DNA from: Kribbella sp. NBC_01245
Lineage (GTDB): Bacteria > Actinomycetota > Actinomycetes > Propionibacteriales > Kribbellaceae
Assembly: GCF_036226525.1 (NCBI RefSeq)
Contig: NZ_CP108487.1
Coordinates: 682,001-746,000 of the forward strand
Direction: 5' to 3'
Length of the DNA: 64,000 nt
In this document: in pieces, positions 44,339-53,638 of the stretch
How the letters are laid out: each line of letters opens with the position of its first letter
Position numbering within the stretch: position 1 is the first letter of the stretch
The notes under the pieces: model-generated
The model's input: the letters and a program-made list of their open reading frames with translations, nothing else
Told to the model about the DNA's origin: nothing
Databases searched by the model: none
Position numbers and translations under genes: made by a program

Positions 44339-45478
44339 TCAGGTCCGGGTTGCTTCCGCGACGGATTGACGAAGGCCTGCAACGGCGAGGCAGCCGGCGC
44401 CGACGGCGCCCAGTACGAACGCAGCCTCGGGTCCTGGCACGGGGGCTACCAGCAGAGGTCCGCTGGTTTGTCCGAGCCGGGTACAGCTCACGAACACGGC
44501 GACCGTGGTGCCACGGTTCGCTTCGGTTCCCACGCCGGCCGCCGCGGTCTGGATGGTTGGGATGAGGAGGCCCTCGCCCAGGCCGTAGCAGAGGAGGGCC
44601 AGTCCGACCACCGGCAGCGACGGCGCGACGGCGAGGGCCGCGAACGCGATGGCGACGATCGCGAAGCCGGCCGTCAAGACGACGTCGGCACCCCACCGGT
44701 TGGTGACTCGTCCGAGGAGCAGCGCCGCCAAAGTGGAGGTCGACGCGGGCAATGCAAGGACCAGTCCCCGTTGCCACGCCTGGAGCTCGAACTCGGTGTC
44801 GAGGTGCTCCGGCAACGCGGTCAGCAGGAGCCCGAAGAGGAGCAGGAACACGACGGCTCCAGCGACCAGCCACCTACGCAACCGGGGATCGCGCACCGCG
44901 TCGTACGCCGCGCGCAGTTGCCCGGACAGCGGGATCGTGGATCGCGACGACGGTGGCATGGAACGCCGGATCGCTTCAGCTGCCAACAGCCCTCCGGCCG
45001 CGGGCAGGCACGCCAGTCGCCAACCTCCCGTACTGGTCAGGAGGCCGCCCAGGGCCGGCCAGGCGATGACGGCGACGCCGATGGCCGCCGCATTACGGCC
45101 CATGACGGTGGTGCAGGCCGCGCCTTGCCAGCGGCTGCCGATCTCGGCCATGACAAGCCCGATGAGCCCGGCGCCGCCGACACCCTGGACCAGCCGGCAC
45201 GCGATGACCGCGGCGAAGGTGGGTGCGAACGCTGTCGCGCAGCCTCCCACCGCAAAGGCGAGCAGACACCCGATCAACAGCTCACGACGGCCGTAGCGGT
45301 CGGCTAGCACGCCAAGTAGCGGAGCCAGCACGATTCCAGGCAGGGTCGCCGCCACGGTGACGAGACCCGCTTTGCCAGTAGTGACAGCGAATTCGGCGGC
45401 GATCTCAGGTAGGGCCGGCGGCAGCAGCGTGTACGCGCTGACCGCCAGCATTGACACCGACGCGAGAAGAGTCCTCAT
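44339..45478 (-). CDS. MFS transporter
   Basis: A 12-helix major facilitator, 379 residues from ATG 45478 (a TTG at 45508 is possible). The helix 2-3 loop has GVLADRYGRRELLIG, and helix 4-5 has CRLVQGVGGAGLIGL. It belongs to the drug/metabolite efflux type. A palindrome CCAGACGG/CCGTCTGG (45483-45503) lies at its start, just inside the gap to the LAL regulator on the same strand. Confidence 0.85.
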   Translation of the reverse strand: MRTLLASVSMLAVSAYTLLPPALPEIAAEFAVTTGKAGLVTVAATLPGIVLAPLLGVLADRYGRRELLIGCLLAFAVGGCATAFAPTFAAVIACRLVQGVGGAGLIGLVMAEIGSRWQGAACTTVMGRNAAAIGVAVIAWPALGGLLTSTGGWRLACLPAAGGLLAAEAIRRSMPPSSRSTIPLSGQLRAAYDAVRDPRLRRWLVAGAVVFLLLFGLLLTALPEHLDTEFELQAWQRGLVLALPASTSTLAALLLGRVTNRWGADVVLTAGFAIVAIAFAALAVAPSLPVVGLALLCYGLGEGLLIPTIQTAAAGVGTEANRGTTVAVFVSCTRLGQTSGPLLVAPVPGPEAAFVLGAVGAGCLAVAGLRQSVAEATRT

Positions 45479-45514
45479 ACGTCCAGACGGTGCCGCCGTC
45501 TGGCGCAACGGACA

Positions 45515-48304
45515 CTACGGTGCGGACCGAAGACTCTGGCCCGATAGCGATGCCAGTGAAGCCCGCAGCTCATCCCGCGAGGAGATGCCGAGCTTCTGGT
45601 ACGTGTGGGTGAGATGCAGTTCGACATTGCGCAGGGTCACGAAGAGGGCCTGCGCGATCTCGGGGTTCTTCAGACCGGACGCCGCCATCCGCGCGACGCG
45701 CAGCTCGGAAGGCGTCAGCGCCGGAAGCCCGTGCGTACGGTCACGCTGGGGACGCGCACCCGCCGCGACCAACTCGTCGCGCGCCCGAGCAGCCAGGGCT
45801 GTCGCACCGAGAAGGCTGGCCTGGTCCAACCCCTTGGCCAGCCAAAGGCGAGCGTCCGTACGGCGTCCGGCGCGGCGCAGGGCGCTACCCAATTCGACGG
45901 CCGATCGCGCGTGCTCCAAGCGTGCGGGGGAGTCGGCGAGAGTCCTCTCGGCATCGGCGAGCAGGTCCAGACCGAGGTCGCCCCCGGCGGTTAGCCCGGC
46001 TGCGCGCAAGGAAATGCCGATGGCCGACCGGGTGCCCCAGCGCCGTGCCAGTGGGACTTCTTCCGCGGCGAGCCGCCGAGCTTCGTCGCGATCACCCAAC
46101 GCGAGCAGGCCGAGGGCGGCTTGCGAGCGATAGGCGAAGACCGCAGGGCATCGTCCCGGCCATACCGACTCGCGCCTGCCCAGCTCCAGGAGATCGTCGA
46201 CCGCTTCCTGGGTACGGCGTTGCGCCAGGCGTAGCCGACCTCGCGCGGCCAGCAGGAAGTCCATCATGAATGTGTGCGGGATGTCGTCGTGTCCGCCCCA
46301 CAGCTCCAACTGCGTCTCGGCGTCGTCATACCGGCCCCGCTCGACCAGTACGTCGAGAAGCGCCGACAGCGCGATGAACCCGATCGGCCACCGTCGCTCC
46401 GCAGCCGCGTCGAGCGCGAGAAGGGCGTCAGACTCCGCCTCATCGAGATCGCCCAAGCTGAACCGGAACTGCGCCCTGAAACTCGACGCCCGGGCGAACG
46501 CCAGCACCGAGCCGCGACGCCTGGCGTCCGCCACCGCTTCGCCCAACGCCTCGGCGGTAGCGTTCACCGACTCGGTCGGCCACAGCGCGCCCAGTGCGTC
46601 GTACACGACGTGGTAGTCGGACGTCTGCTCGGCGATCAGCCCGCCGCGAACGGCCCGCGTCGCCAGCTCGGCCACCCGTCCAGCGGGCCCGCCGTCCACG
46701 AGGGTCTGCATCGCCAAGGACGCAAGCGCGACGCGCTCGCCGGGGGAGTCGCCCGGGAGCGGTCCCTGAAGGGCACGGAGGTGCCGGTCCGTCGTCTCGC
46801 GTGCATCAGGCACCAGCCGGGACACGGTGACGATCTCCGCTGACAGCTGGAGGGCAAGATCCGCATCGGTTACGTGGTCAAGAGCCGTCTCCAGCGCGTC
46901 GATCGCTTCGGCATACCGGCCGGGGAGGACGAGCCCGAGCGCGAGTTCGCGAGCGATGCCGACTCGCTCCGCCGGCTCTTCGGTAACCCGCAGGGCCTCC
47001 TTCAGGTGGATGACCCCTTCGGGCTGCCCGGAACTCACCTCCGCTCGCCCCAATTCGCGAAGTACAGCGACGCGGTGCTGTGGCGGCTCGGCCAGCGCAC
47101 GTCGCAGGTACGCCGCGGCCGCGTCCGGCGCGCCCACCGAGGTCTGCCGCGCCGCCTCCCGAAGTGTCTCGACGACGACCTGGTCACCGGCGGGCTCGGA
47201 TGCCATGAGATGCGTCGCCACCGACCCGGCACCGAGGCCCTCACGCAAGAGCATCGCCGCGGCCGCCCGATGCGCGAGCGCCCTCGCTCCAGACGGCATG
47301 CCTTCGTACACGGCACGACGGACGATCGGGTGAACGAAATCGAGGGGTACGCCGGGGCGGAAGACCTGGATCCGTACCAGGGCATCGGCACCGAGTGCGG
47401 CGTCGGCCGGGCTGATTCCGGCGAGCTCGGCCGCGTGACGCAGCGCCGCATCCTGGCCAAGTACGGCCACCGACTGGGCGAGGCGCCGCGGGCCCGATCC
47501 CAGCAGCTCGAGCCGCCGCAGGACGGCCGCCGATACGGACTGCGGACCGAGCTGACGTACCTGCTCTGCTCCGGCCGGGTGTGCCGCCAGCCCGCGTTCG
47601 GCGATCACGACCGAAAGCTCGCGCACCAGGAACGGGTTGCCGCCGGTCACCTCATGGCAGGCCTTGACGAACTCGTCATCGGTCTCAGTGACCTCGATCA
47701 GGCCCTGTACGCCGCGCACCGTCAACGGCGCCGGCGCGATCCGGGTCCCCGACTGGTCGCGGATCGCTGCCAGTACTTCGGTATCGGTGGCCGCCTCCCC
47801 GGTTCGGTTCGCGAGCGCGAGCAGGATCGGCATGCCGTGGAGACGGCGGGCCACGTAGAGGAGGAATCGCAGCGATGCCGGATCCACCCAGTGCACATCG
47901 TCGACCACGATCGCCAACGGGCCCGACGCGGCGAGGTTGGAGGTCAACCAGTAGAGCCCGTGCAGGATCGACTGCTCGTCGCCGGAGGCCGGCCCACCGA
48001 CGCCGAACATCGGTCCCGCCAAAGCCGCCGACCCCGCGAAGAGCTCGTCCCGCCCAGCGACCAGTCGCTCGAAAAGCTGGCGGACGACGCCGTGGCCGAA
48101 CTCGCGCTCCCACTCCCCACCACGCGCGGACAGAACCGAGAACCCACTCTCGTGCGCGGCCGCGACAGCGGCATCGAGAAGCGCGGACTTGCCGATACCG
48201 GCCGCGCCCTCGAGCCAGAGCAGCTGGCCCTGCCCTTGGGCAACAGCTGCCAGCCTCGCGGCGATCGTCGCGAGTTCCCCTTCCCGCTCGACCAAAGAAC
48301 TCAC
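45515..48304 (-). CDS. LAL-type LuxR family regulator, second copy
   Basis: About 929 residues. N-terminal ATPase with VEREGELATIAARLAAVAQG, Walker A LEGAAGIGKSALLDAA and Walker B LAIVVDDVHWVDP; a TPR-like middle; and a C-terminal LuxR domain (ALTPSELRVARMAASGLKNP, VELHLTHTYQKLGISSRDEL). The natural start is GTG 48302-48304; a GTG at 48328 is also in frame. A dyad CACGCT-AATC-AGCGTG overlaps the start. It lies upstream of an MFS gene on the same strand (36-bp gap) and diverges from another MFS gene, so efflux control is plausible. Confidence 0.92.
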   Translation of the reverse strand: MSSLVEREGELATIAARLAAVAQGQGQLLWLEGAAGIGKSALLDAAVAAAHESGFSVLSARGGEWEREFGHGVVRQLFERLVAGRDELFAGSAALAGPMFGVGGPASGDEQSILHGLYWLTSNLAASGPLAIVVDDVHWVDPASLRFLLYVARRLHGMPILLALANRTGEAATDTEVLAAIRDQSGTRIAPAPLTVRGVQGLIEVTETDDEFVKACHEVTGGNPFLVRELSVVIAERGLAAHPAGAEQVRQLGPQSVSAAVLRRLELLGSGPRRLAQSVAVLGQDAALRHAAELAGISPADAALGADALVRIQVFRPGVPLDFVHPIVRRAVYEGMPSGARALAHRAAAAMLLREGLGAGSVATHLMASEPAGDQVVVETLREAARQTSVGAPDAAAAYLRRALAEPPQHRVAVLRELGRAEVSSGQPEGVIHLKEALRVTEEPAERVGIARELALGLVLPGRYAEAIDALETALDHVTDADLALQLSAEIVTVSRLVPDARETTDRHLRALQGPLPGDSPGERVALASLAMQTLVDGGPAGRVAELATRAVRGGLIAEQTSDYHVVYDALGALWPTESVNATAEALGEAVADARRRGSVLAFARASSFRAQFRFSLGDLDEAESDALLALDAAAERRWPIGFIALSALLDVLVERGRYDDAETQLELWGGHDDIPHTFMMDFLLAARGRLRLAQRRTQEAVDDLLELGRRESVWPGRCPAVFAYRSQAALGLLALGDRDEARRLAAEEVPLARRWGTRSAIGISLRAAGLTAGGDLGLDLLADAERTLADSPARLEHARSAVELGSALRRAGRRTDARLWLAKGLDQASLLGATALAARARDELVAAGARPQRDRTHGLPALTPSELRVARMAASGLKNPEIAQALFVTLRNVELHLTHTYQKLGISSRDELRASLASLSGQSLRSAP

Positions 48305-48601
48305 GCTAATCAGCGTGGCACACAGCACCCGACTGCCCGGGTAACTCGCCTGGGCAGTCGGGTGACGACCGTCAGGACTTGGTTAGTTGCCGGGACGGTG
48401 CTTTTCGTCGGCTGGTGGGTTCGCAAGTTAGGATGTGCGGGCTAACCAATTCTCGATGTACTGCCCGTTGACATAGCCGGTAGGCGGCGTGCGTTCCCGC
48501 TTCCTGCCAAACATGGACGGTTGTCGGTGGCATGACGGACCGGTGAAGTCGAACGCCCACGGTCAGATCACCACCCCGACGAGGCAGCGGAAGGTACCAC
48601 C
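48305..48601. other. divergent promoter region, no gene
   Basis: Holds the promoters of the LAL regulator and the MFS gene. TTGGTTAG (48379-48386) and CTAACCAA further right are an inverted pair with a long spacer. No reading frame looks coding. Confidence 0.5.
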
Positions 48602-49816
48602 GTGCCGGCACTTACCGGACGGATCCGCACGCCCGAACACCAGCAGAGCGGCTACGGCTTCGCCCTGCGCACTCCCGGAGCGTGGAAGTTCTTCTTAGCC
48701 GGCGTACCGGCCCGGATCGGCATCGCGATGACCGGTTTGGGCATCGTCTGGCTGGTGCACGGTTCGACCGGCTCGTACGCCGCGGCCGGCACCGTGACGG
48801 GTGGCTTCGCCGTCGCCGAGGCGGTCGGTGGTCCACAGGTCGCGCGGCTGATCGACCGGTTCGGTCAGACCCGCATGCTGCCCGTCACGTTGCTGGTCCA
48901 CGCGGCCGCTGTGGCACTGCTGATCGGGTTGACGGTCACCTCGTCCGAGCTCTGGCTGCTCGTCGTCGCCGGAATGCTGGCCGGCGGTTCGCTTCCGCAG
49001 GTCGGCGCTCAGACGTCTGCCCGCTGGTCGTACCTCCTGGCCGGCAGCCCGGCCCTTTCGTCGGCCTTTGCGCTGGAATCACTGCTCACCGGCCTGGCCT
49101 TTCTGGTCGGCCCGGCGTTGGTTGGGACCGTCAGCGCCCTGGTCGATCCGGTTGCGGGTTCTGCGCTGGCGACGGGCCTGCTGCTGGTTGGTGGGTTCTC
49201 GCTCGCGCTGCAACGCCGTACGGCGCCTCCGCCCAGGGCACGGGCGCACCAGGAGAGGTCGGCCCGGCTGATGCGGCCAGAGTTCCTCGCGCTCGTCGGT
49301 ACGAGCATCGGCGTGGGGCTGTACTTCGGGGCCATGCAGGTGTCTGTCACGGCGTTCGCTGTGGGCGGCGGGATGGCCTCGCTGGCTGGGCCGCTCTACA
49401 GCGTGACCAGCCTGGTCAGCGTTGTCGTGGGACTCGTCTACGGCGCGCGCACCTGGCGGATGCCTGCTCCGACGCAAATGGTGCTCGCCCTTGGCTCGCT
49501 GGGTCTCCTCAGCCTGCCATTGCTTGTGGCGGACGGACCGGGCGCGCTGGCGATAGCGCTCGCGTTCCCCGGGGCGGCGCTCGCGCCGTACATGGTGTTG
49601 TCGGCGGTGATCGCCGAGTCGCGAGTCGAGCCCGCCGTACTCACCCAGGCCTTCACCTGGTTGAACTCCGGCAGCGCGGCAGGGATCGCGGCAGGTGCGT
49701 CGATCGCCGGCCGAGTGGTCGATCACTACGGCCCCCACTCGGGTTTCGCCCTGGCCGTAGCGGCTGCCGTCGTTGCGACCACGCTGGCGGTCGTGGTGAG
49801 GCGAGGTGTCAGCTAG
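48602..49816 (+). CDS. MFS transporter
   Basis: A 404-residue, roughly 12-helix carrier. Helices include PARIGIAMTGLGIVWLV and VTGGFAVAEAVGGPQVARLI with a helix 2-3 basic loop (DRFGQTRMLPV). GTG start with GGAAGG about 8 nt upstream. The stop overlaps the convergent DinB-like gene by four bases. Resembles actinobacterial efflux carriers of unknown substrate. Confidence 0.85.
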   Translation: MPALTGRIRTPEHQQSGYGFALRTPGAWKFFLAGVPARIGIAMTGLGIVWLVHGSTGSYAAAGTVTGGFAVAEAVGGPQVARLIDRFGQTRMLPVTLLVHAAAVALLIGLTVTSSELWLLVVAGMLAGGSLPQVGAQTSARWSYLLAGSPALSSAFALESLLTGLAFLVGPALVGTVSALVDPVAGSALATGLLLVGGFSLALQRRTAPPPRARAHQERSARLMRPEFLALVGTSIGVGLYFGAMQVSVTAFAVGGGMASLAGPLYSVTSLVSVVVGLVYGARTWRMPAPTQMVLALGSLGLLSLPLLVADGPGALAIALAFPGAALAPYMVLSAVIAESRVEPAVLTQAFTWLNSGSAAGIAAGASIAGRVVDHYGPHSGFALAVAAAVVATTLAVVVRRGVS

Positions 49817-50271
49817 GGCTGTTTGCTGAGGTCGCCGACTTGCTGGGCGTACCACTCCGACTCGACGAGGTGTTCCGCGATCTGCCGGAGGGGCCAGTCG
49901 TCGCCGCGATCCTTGTCCCACTCGGCCGGGTCGACGGCGGCGTAGCGGAGGGCGAACGTGCGGCCGAGTCGCCTTAGTCGCTGCTGGGCTTCCCGCAGAT
50001 CGTCGGCGGTGAACGGAGCCAGGTCGGCCTCGGACGTCAGTGTGCTGGCCAGCCACTCGTCCGGCTGCGTTGGTACGCCCGCGAGCAGTGCCTCGACCTG
50101 GGCCAGATGGTCGACGATGTGGTCCGCGATCCGCCGTACCGCCTTGTGTGGTGTGTAGATCCGGCCGTCCTCTGCCGTGATCGGCTGGCCGTCCCAGGCC
50201 GGCCAGGTCTCGATCAGCAGGAGCGAACGCTCGACCGCCTGCTCCACGAGTGCTCCAGGGTTGTCTGTCAT
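49813..50271 (-). CDS. DinB / mycothiol-dependent-type four-helix protein
   Basis: A 152-residue helical-bundle protein. Candidate metal histidines are in HKAVRRIADHIVDHLAQVEA and near the C-terminus in IAEHLVESEWYAQQ, with GDDWPLRQIAEHL the usual DinB end. DinB-type proteins in actinobacteria often transfer thiols such as mycothiol. Substrate unknown; ATG 50269-50271. Confidence 0.75.
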   Translation of the reverse strand: MTDNPGALVEQAVERSLLLIETWPAWDGQPITAEDGRIYTPHKAVRRIADHIVDHLAQVEALLAGVPTQPDEWLASTLTSEADLAPFTADDLREAQQRLRRLGRTFALRYAAVDPAEWDKDRGDDWPLRQIAEHLVESEWYAQQVGDLSKQP

Positions 50272-50422
50272 GCGCACCACGCTAAGGCCGTGACAGTTCG
50301 GCGGTGGTCGAAGTGAATCGGTTGGTTGGGGATCGCGCTTAGACGTGCGTGGAAAGGATCGCGCGTCTGTCGGCTCCGCATGAGGATGTGACGGGTCGAT
50401 CGGCCTATTGCGAGGAGCACCG

Positions 50423-52552
50423 ATGCGTGCGCGCCTGCACCGAATCCTGTTGTGTGCTGCGATTCTGACCTGCCAGTTGCTGTTACCGACGCAGGCGGCC
50501 GGGGACGAGACCTGGAACCCTCTGACTGCTACTCCCGCGGGGATCCCGACTCCTGCCGGGAGTGGGCCGTACTACCAGTACGCGCCGTCCGTCGTACAGC
50601 TGTCGCCGACAGAGCGCATGGTCTACTACTGCGCCAACCGCGTCCCAGGGCAGGTCTGGGATCACATAGGCGCCAACAAGGGCACGAAGCAGGCTGACGG
50701 CAGCTACGCGTGGAGTCCGACGTACTTCGCCCTCGACCCGCAGGGCGCCGGTACTCCCAGGTGGGCTTCACGGCACCTCTGCGACCCTGAGGTCGTACGG
50801 GGCTCGTTCCGGCTTGCAGGCCACACGTACGGCTGGGCGATGTTCTTCCTCGGTTATCCCGACACTGACCGCTTCCCCGGGGAGGACCCGATCAACGTGA
50901 TCGGGGTCGCGTACGCCGATGCGCCGGAGGGGCCCTGGCGGATCGCGCCTGCCGCGCTGCTGGACCGGCGTACGGAGGGATCCGTGAGCGACTGGGGTAT
51001 CGGCCAGCCCAGTGCCACCTCGATCGATGGCGCCGGCCGGGTGCTCTTGTTCTACAGCGGTTTGGGCAGTGTCGTACGCCGTGAGGTCGACCTGAGTAAC
51101 GCCGACAGCCCGCAGCTTGGCTCACGCATCTGGCTGCCGACGGACGGCCTCACACCCGAGCCGGGCGGTGGTGCGTGGTTGCACAACGCCTCGTTCGTGT
51201 ACGACCCGGCGCGTGACGAGTTCTTCGTATCCCGCGACACCGGGCCTGGCAACGACCGGGTTCAGCAGCACACGGAGATCGACCGGATCGCTGGTGCCGC
51301 CATCTGGAGTGGTACGGGCACGTGGTCCGTGGTCGGGCAGGTGACGAGTTGCCTCAGCGGGTATCCGTACAACCACAACTCCGGCATCGTCAGGAACGCG
51401 TACGGCATGCTCGGCGACGAGCTCGACGTATACTTCGCCACTGAGCCGACCGGCGGCGGCTTCTGGTCGTACCGGTTGTGGCAGGCGCGGTCCCCACTGA
51501 GCTTCGTGAGCGGGAGTAGGCCGGAGGTCATCGCCCAGCAGGACGGCAAGCTGTCCGTGTTCGGGCACACGGCGAACCGGTGTGAGGCGAACGTCTGGAG
51601 TTCAACCCAGGCGACCACGGAGTACGGAGCATGGCAGCGCTTTGGCGCGAGCCCCGCGGGTCGGCCGGTGGCATCTCGCCAGCCGGACGGGCGGGTCGTG
51701 TTGTTCGCTCGGGCAGCGGATGGGTCGATCTGGTTCAACCTGCAGTCTGCGCCGAACGGTGGGTTTCCTGGCTGGTCGCAGATGGCCGGCTCGGGTCAGC
51801 TGCCGGCGGTCGGGGAACCGGTGGTCGGCCGGATGCAGGACGGGCGGCTCGTGGTCGCGATTCGGCGGAACGATGCGCCGGGGTCCCGGGTCTACGTGAA
51901 CGTCCAGCAGGCGGCGAATGGGTCCTTTGGTAGTTCGTGGCAGGACCTTGGCGCGAGTCCGGCGGGCCAACCGGTCTTCGGGACGAACGAGGACGGTTCG
52001 CTGGTGTTGTTCGCCCATGCGGCGAAGGAAAGTGGCGGGCAGATCTGGTTCAACCCACAGCTCACGCCGAACGGTTCGGCGTGGGGTGGTTGGCGAGCTG
52101 TTGAGGGAATGGCGTTTGACGGCGAGCCGACGATCGCCAGGCAGGCTGACGGTCGGCTAGTGGTCGCCGCGCGTCGCTGGGAGGGCTCGTTGTCGGTCGT
52201 GTACGTCAACACCCAGGTGGCTGCGAATAGCGCCGGCTTCTCGTCCAGCTGGACCAGCCTCGGCGCCAGTCCGGCGTACGACCCTGTGCTGGTCGAGCAG
52301 TCCGGCGGCCGGCTCGCGATGCTGGCACGTGCGGCCGACGGCAGTGTGTGGTGGTCGCATCAGGACGAGGGGAACGGTCGTTTCAGTGGATGGTCGAGTC
52401 TGGGCGGATCCGCGGGCAGCGATCCGGTGGCAGCTCTCCGCTCCGACCAACGCCTGGATGTCGTACTCCGTCAACCCGACGGCCGCCTCTTCCACCGCCT
52501 CCAGACCGCTCCAGGCAGCCCCACCTTCACCGACTGGCAACCCATCCGCTGA
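50423..52552 (+). CDS. secreted protein: GH43-like propeller plus PLL-type lectin propeller
   Basis: A 709-residue exported protein. Signal peptide LHRILLCAAILTCQLLLPTQ. Residues 30-390 resemble a five-bladed GH43/GH32-like propeller (YYQYAPSVVQLSPTERMVYY, NVIGVAYADAPEGPW, WLHNASFVYDPARDEFFVSR), though its catalytic acids are not certain. The rest is a second propeller of about six repeats, each close to DGRVVLFARAADGSIWFN, as in PLL-type lectins. Likely binds and possibly cleaves surface glycans. ATG 50423 has GAGGAG upstream. Confidence 0.75.
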   Translation: MRARLHRILLCAAILTCQLLLPTQAAGDETWNPLTATPAGIPTPAGSGPYYQYAPSVVQLSPTERMVYYCANRVPGQVWDHIGANKGTKQADGSYAWSPTYFALDPQGAGTPRWASRHLCDPEVVRGSFRLAGHTYGWAMFFLGYPDTDRFPGEDPINVIGVAYADAPEGPWRIAPAALLDRRTEGSVSDWGIGQPSATSIDGAGRVLLFYSGLGSVVRREVDLSNADSPQLGSRIWLPTDGLTPEPGGGAWLHNASFVYDPARDEFFVSRDTGPGNDRVQQHTEIDRIAGAAIWSGTGTWSVVGQVTSCLSGYPYNHNSGIVRNAYGMLGDELDVYFATEPTGGGFWSYRLWQARSPLSFVSGSRPEVIAQQDGKLSVFGHTANRCEANVWSSTQATTEYGAWQRFGASPAGRPVASRQPDGRVVLFARAADGSIWFNLQSAPNGGFPGWSQMAGSGQLPAVGEPVVGRMQDGRLVVAIRRNDAPGSRVYVNVQQAANGSFGSSWQDLGASPAGQPVFGTNEDGSLVLFAHAAKESGGQIWFNPQLTPNGSAWGGWRAVEGMAFDGEPTIARQADGRLVVAARRWEGSLSVVYVNTQVAANSAGFSSSWTSLGASPAYDPVLVEQSGGRLAMLARAADGSVWWSHQDEGNGRFSGWSSLGGSAGSDPVAALRSDQRLDVVLRQPDGRLFHRLQTAPGSPTFTDWQPIR

Positions 52553-52563
52553 ACACCTAAGGC

Positions 52564-52619
52564 CGTCACAAGGGTCCGATGAACGGCGACACGCCGCGTC
52601 ACAAGGGTCCGATGAACGG
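52564..52619 (+). repeat. 23-bp direct repeat, two copies
   Basis: CGTCACAAGGGTCCGATGAA followed by CGG at 52564-52586 and again at 52597-52619 (period 33), just after the propeller gene stop. Confidence 0.8.
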
Positions 52620-52713
52620 GGTGGGGTGTCACGGGTGAGGCGTGAGAAGTGCAGGGGTGGGGCATGACGGGGCGTGGGTGCCCTTTGCGCAGGGGTGGCC
52701 GAAGGCTGTTGGT

Positions 52714-53490
52714 ATGAGTGAAACGACTTGTGTGGCACCGAGTGAGGCGCGGCCCGTCGGTGCTGGTTGGCGAAACTGGCTGCGGCATTTCCTGGAGATG
52801 GTCGCGGCAATGGTCGTGGGGATGGCCCTCCTCGATCCCTTGTGGAGTGGAATCGTGGGCGACCGGGCGGACGCGCGGGTTTCGGCGATGGCGGTGGATA
52901 TGGCCATCGGGATGTCCGTGTGGATGGCGTATCGCGGTCATGGCAGGCGGCAGATCGTTGAGATGGCTGCGGCGATGGTGGTGCCGTACGCCGTGCTGCT
53001 GGTTCCGTACTGGTTCGGCTGGGTGTCGGGCGAGGGCCTGGAGATGGGCGGGCATTCGGCGATCATGCTGGCGATGGTCGTGGTGATGCTGGTCCGGCGG
53101 CGCGAGTACTCCGCCCACCATCACGCGTCGGCTCATCCGGCGATCGTCGCGGTCGGCCGGAGGTGGCCCACCTGGATCGCGCTGGCGGTGACGGCCGAGA
53201 ACTGGGCGAATCCGTGGGTGCCCAATCCCTGGGTGATGCTCGGCCTGCCCATTGCGTTTGTGCTGGTCGGTGCGATCCGCGGCCGGCTGCGGAATCCGCG
53301 CGTCCTCGCGATCCAGCTGGCATCAGGTAGGTTTGCAGTGCTGGCCAGCGATAACCAAGCGACCAGCACTAGCACCACGGTTATACCCTGCAGTGACTGC
53401 GGCCGGACGGGCCGTGGCAGCGCGGTGAGCCTTCTTGCGCAGTCGGGCACGGCGATGATCCGCGAACCTCATCTCGCTACCTCCGGGTAG
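52714..53490 (+). CDS. membrane protein with a probably foreign C-terminus
   Basis: A 258-residue frame. Residues 1-205 look like a real membrane protein with five or six helices (EMVAAMVVGMALLDPLW, AVDMAIGMSVWMAYRG, IVEMAAAMVVPYAVLLV, PWVMLGLPIAFVLVGAI). It ends normally at about RGRLRNPRVLAIQLA, near base 53325. The remaining 55 residues (SGRFAVLASDNQATSTSTT onward) are Ser/Thr-rich and unlike the rest, and lie over a minus-strand frame with its own ribosome site. The gene was probably cut at about 53325 and reads into foreign sequence. Family not recognised. Confidence 0.6.
   Translation: MSETTCVAPSEARPVGAGWRNWLRHFLEMVAAMVVGMALLDPLWSGIVGDRADARVSAMAVDMAIGMSVWMAYRGHGRRQIVEMAAAMVVPYAVLLVPYWFGWVSGEGLEMGGHSAIMLAMVVVMLVRRREYSAHHHASAHPAIVAVGRRWPTWIALAVTAENWANPWVPNPWVMLGLPIAFVLVGAIRGRLRNPRVLAIQLASGRFAVLASDNQATSTSTTVIPCSDCGRTGRGSAVSLLAQSGTAMIREPHLATSG
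53323..53472 (-). pseudogene. truncated, frameshifted start of an exported protein
   Basis: ATG 53470-53472 follows GGAGGTAGCGAG, a good ribosome site. It reads MRFADHRRARLRKKAHRAAT, a strongly basic N-terminus. A one-base shift would continue GITVVLVLVAWLSLASTANL, a perfect export helix. The rest is missing at the junction with the plus-strand membrane protein. I read it as the stub of a signal peptide gene. Confidence 0.4.
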
Positions 53491-53638
53491 TGGGTGGAAC
53501 CTCCCGCCTTCAGGCGGGTGGGGGACGTCAAGGTCCGCATGACGTCGCTTGTGTGCCGCCATCGGCCGAGGATCCGGGGCCCCTGGTGCGCCGCGTGATC
53601 CTCGGCCTGACCTGCACACCTGGGCCTGATCGCTTCTC
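53473..53638. other. junction with an IS-end-like hairpin
   Basis: Contains CCCGCC-TTCA-GGCGGG followed by TGGGGGACG (53502-53525), similar to hairpins at the ends of IS200/IS605-type elements and to the 490-545 sequence near tnpB. No gene fits here, and truncated genes lie on both sides. Confidence 0.45.
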
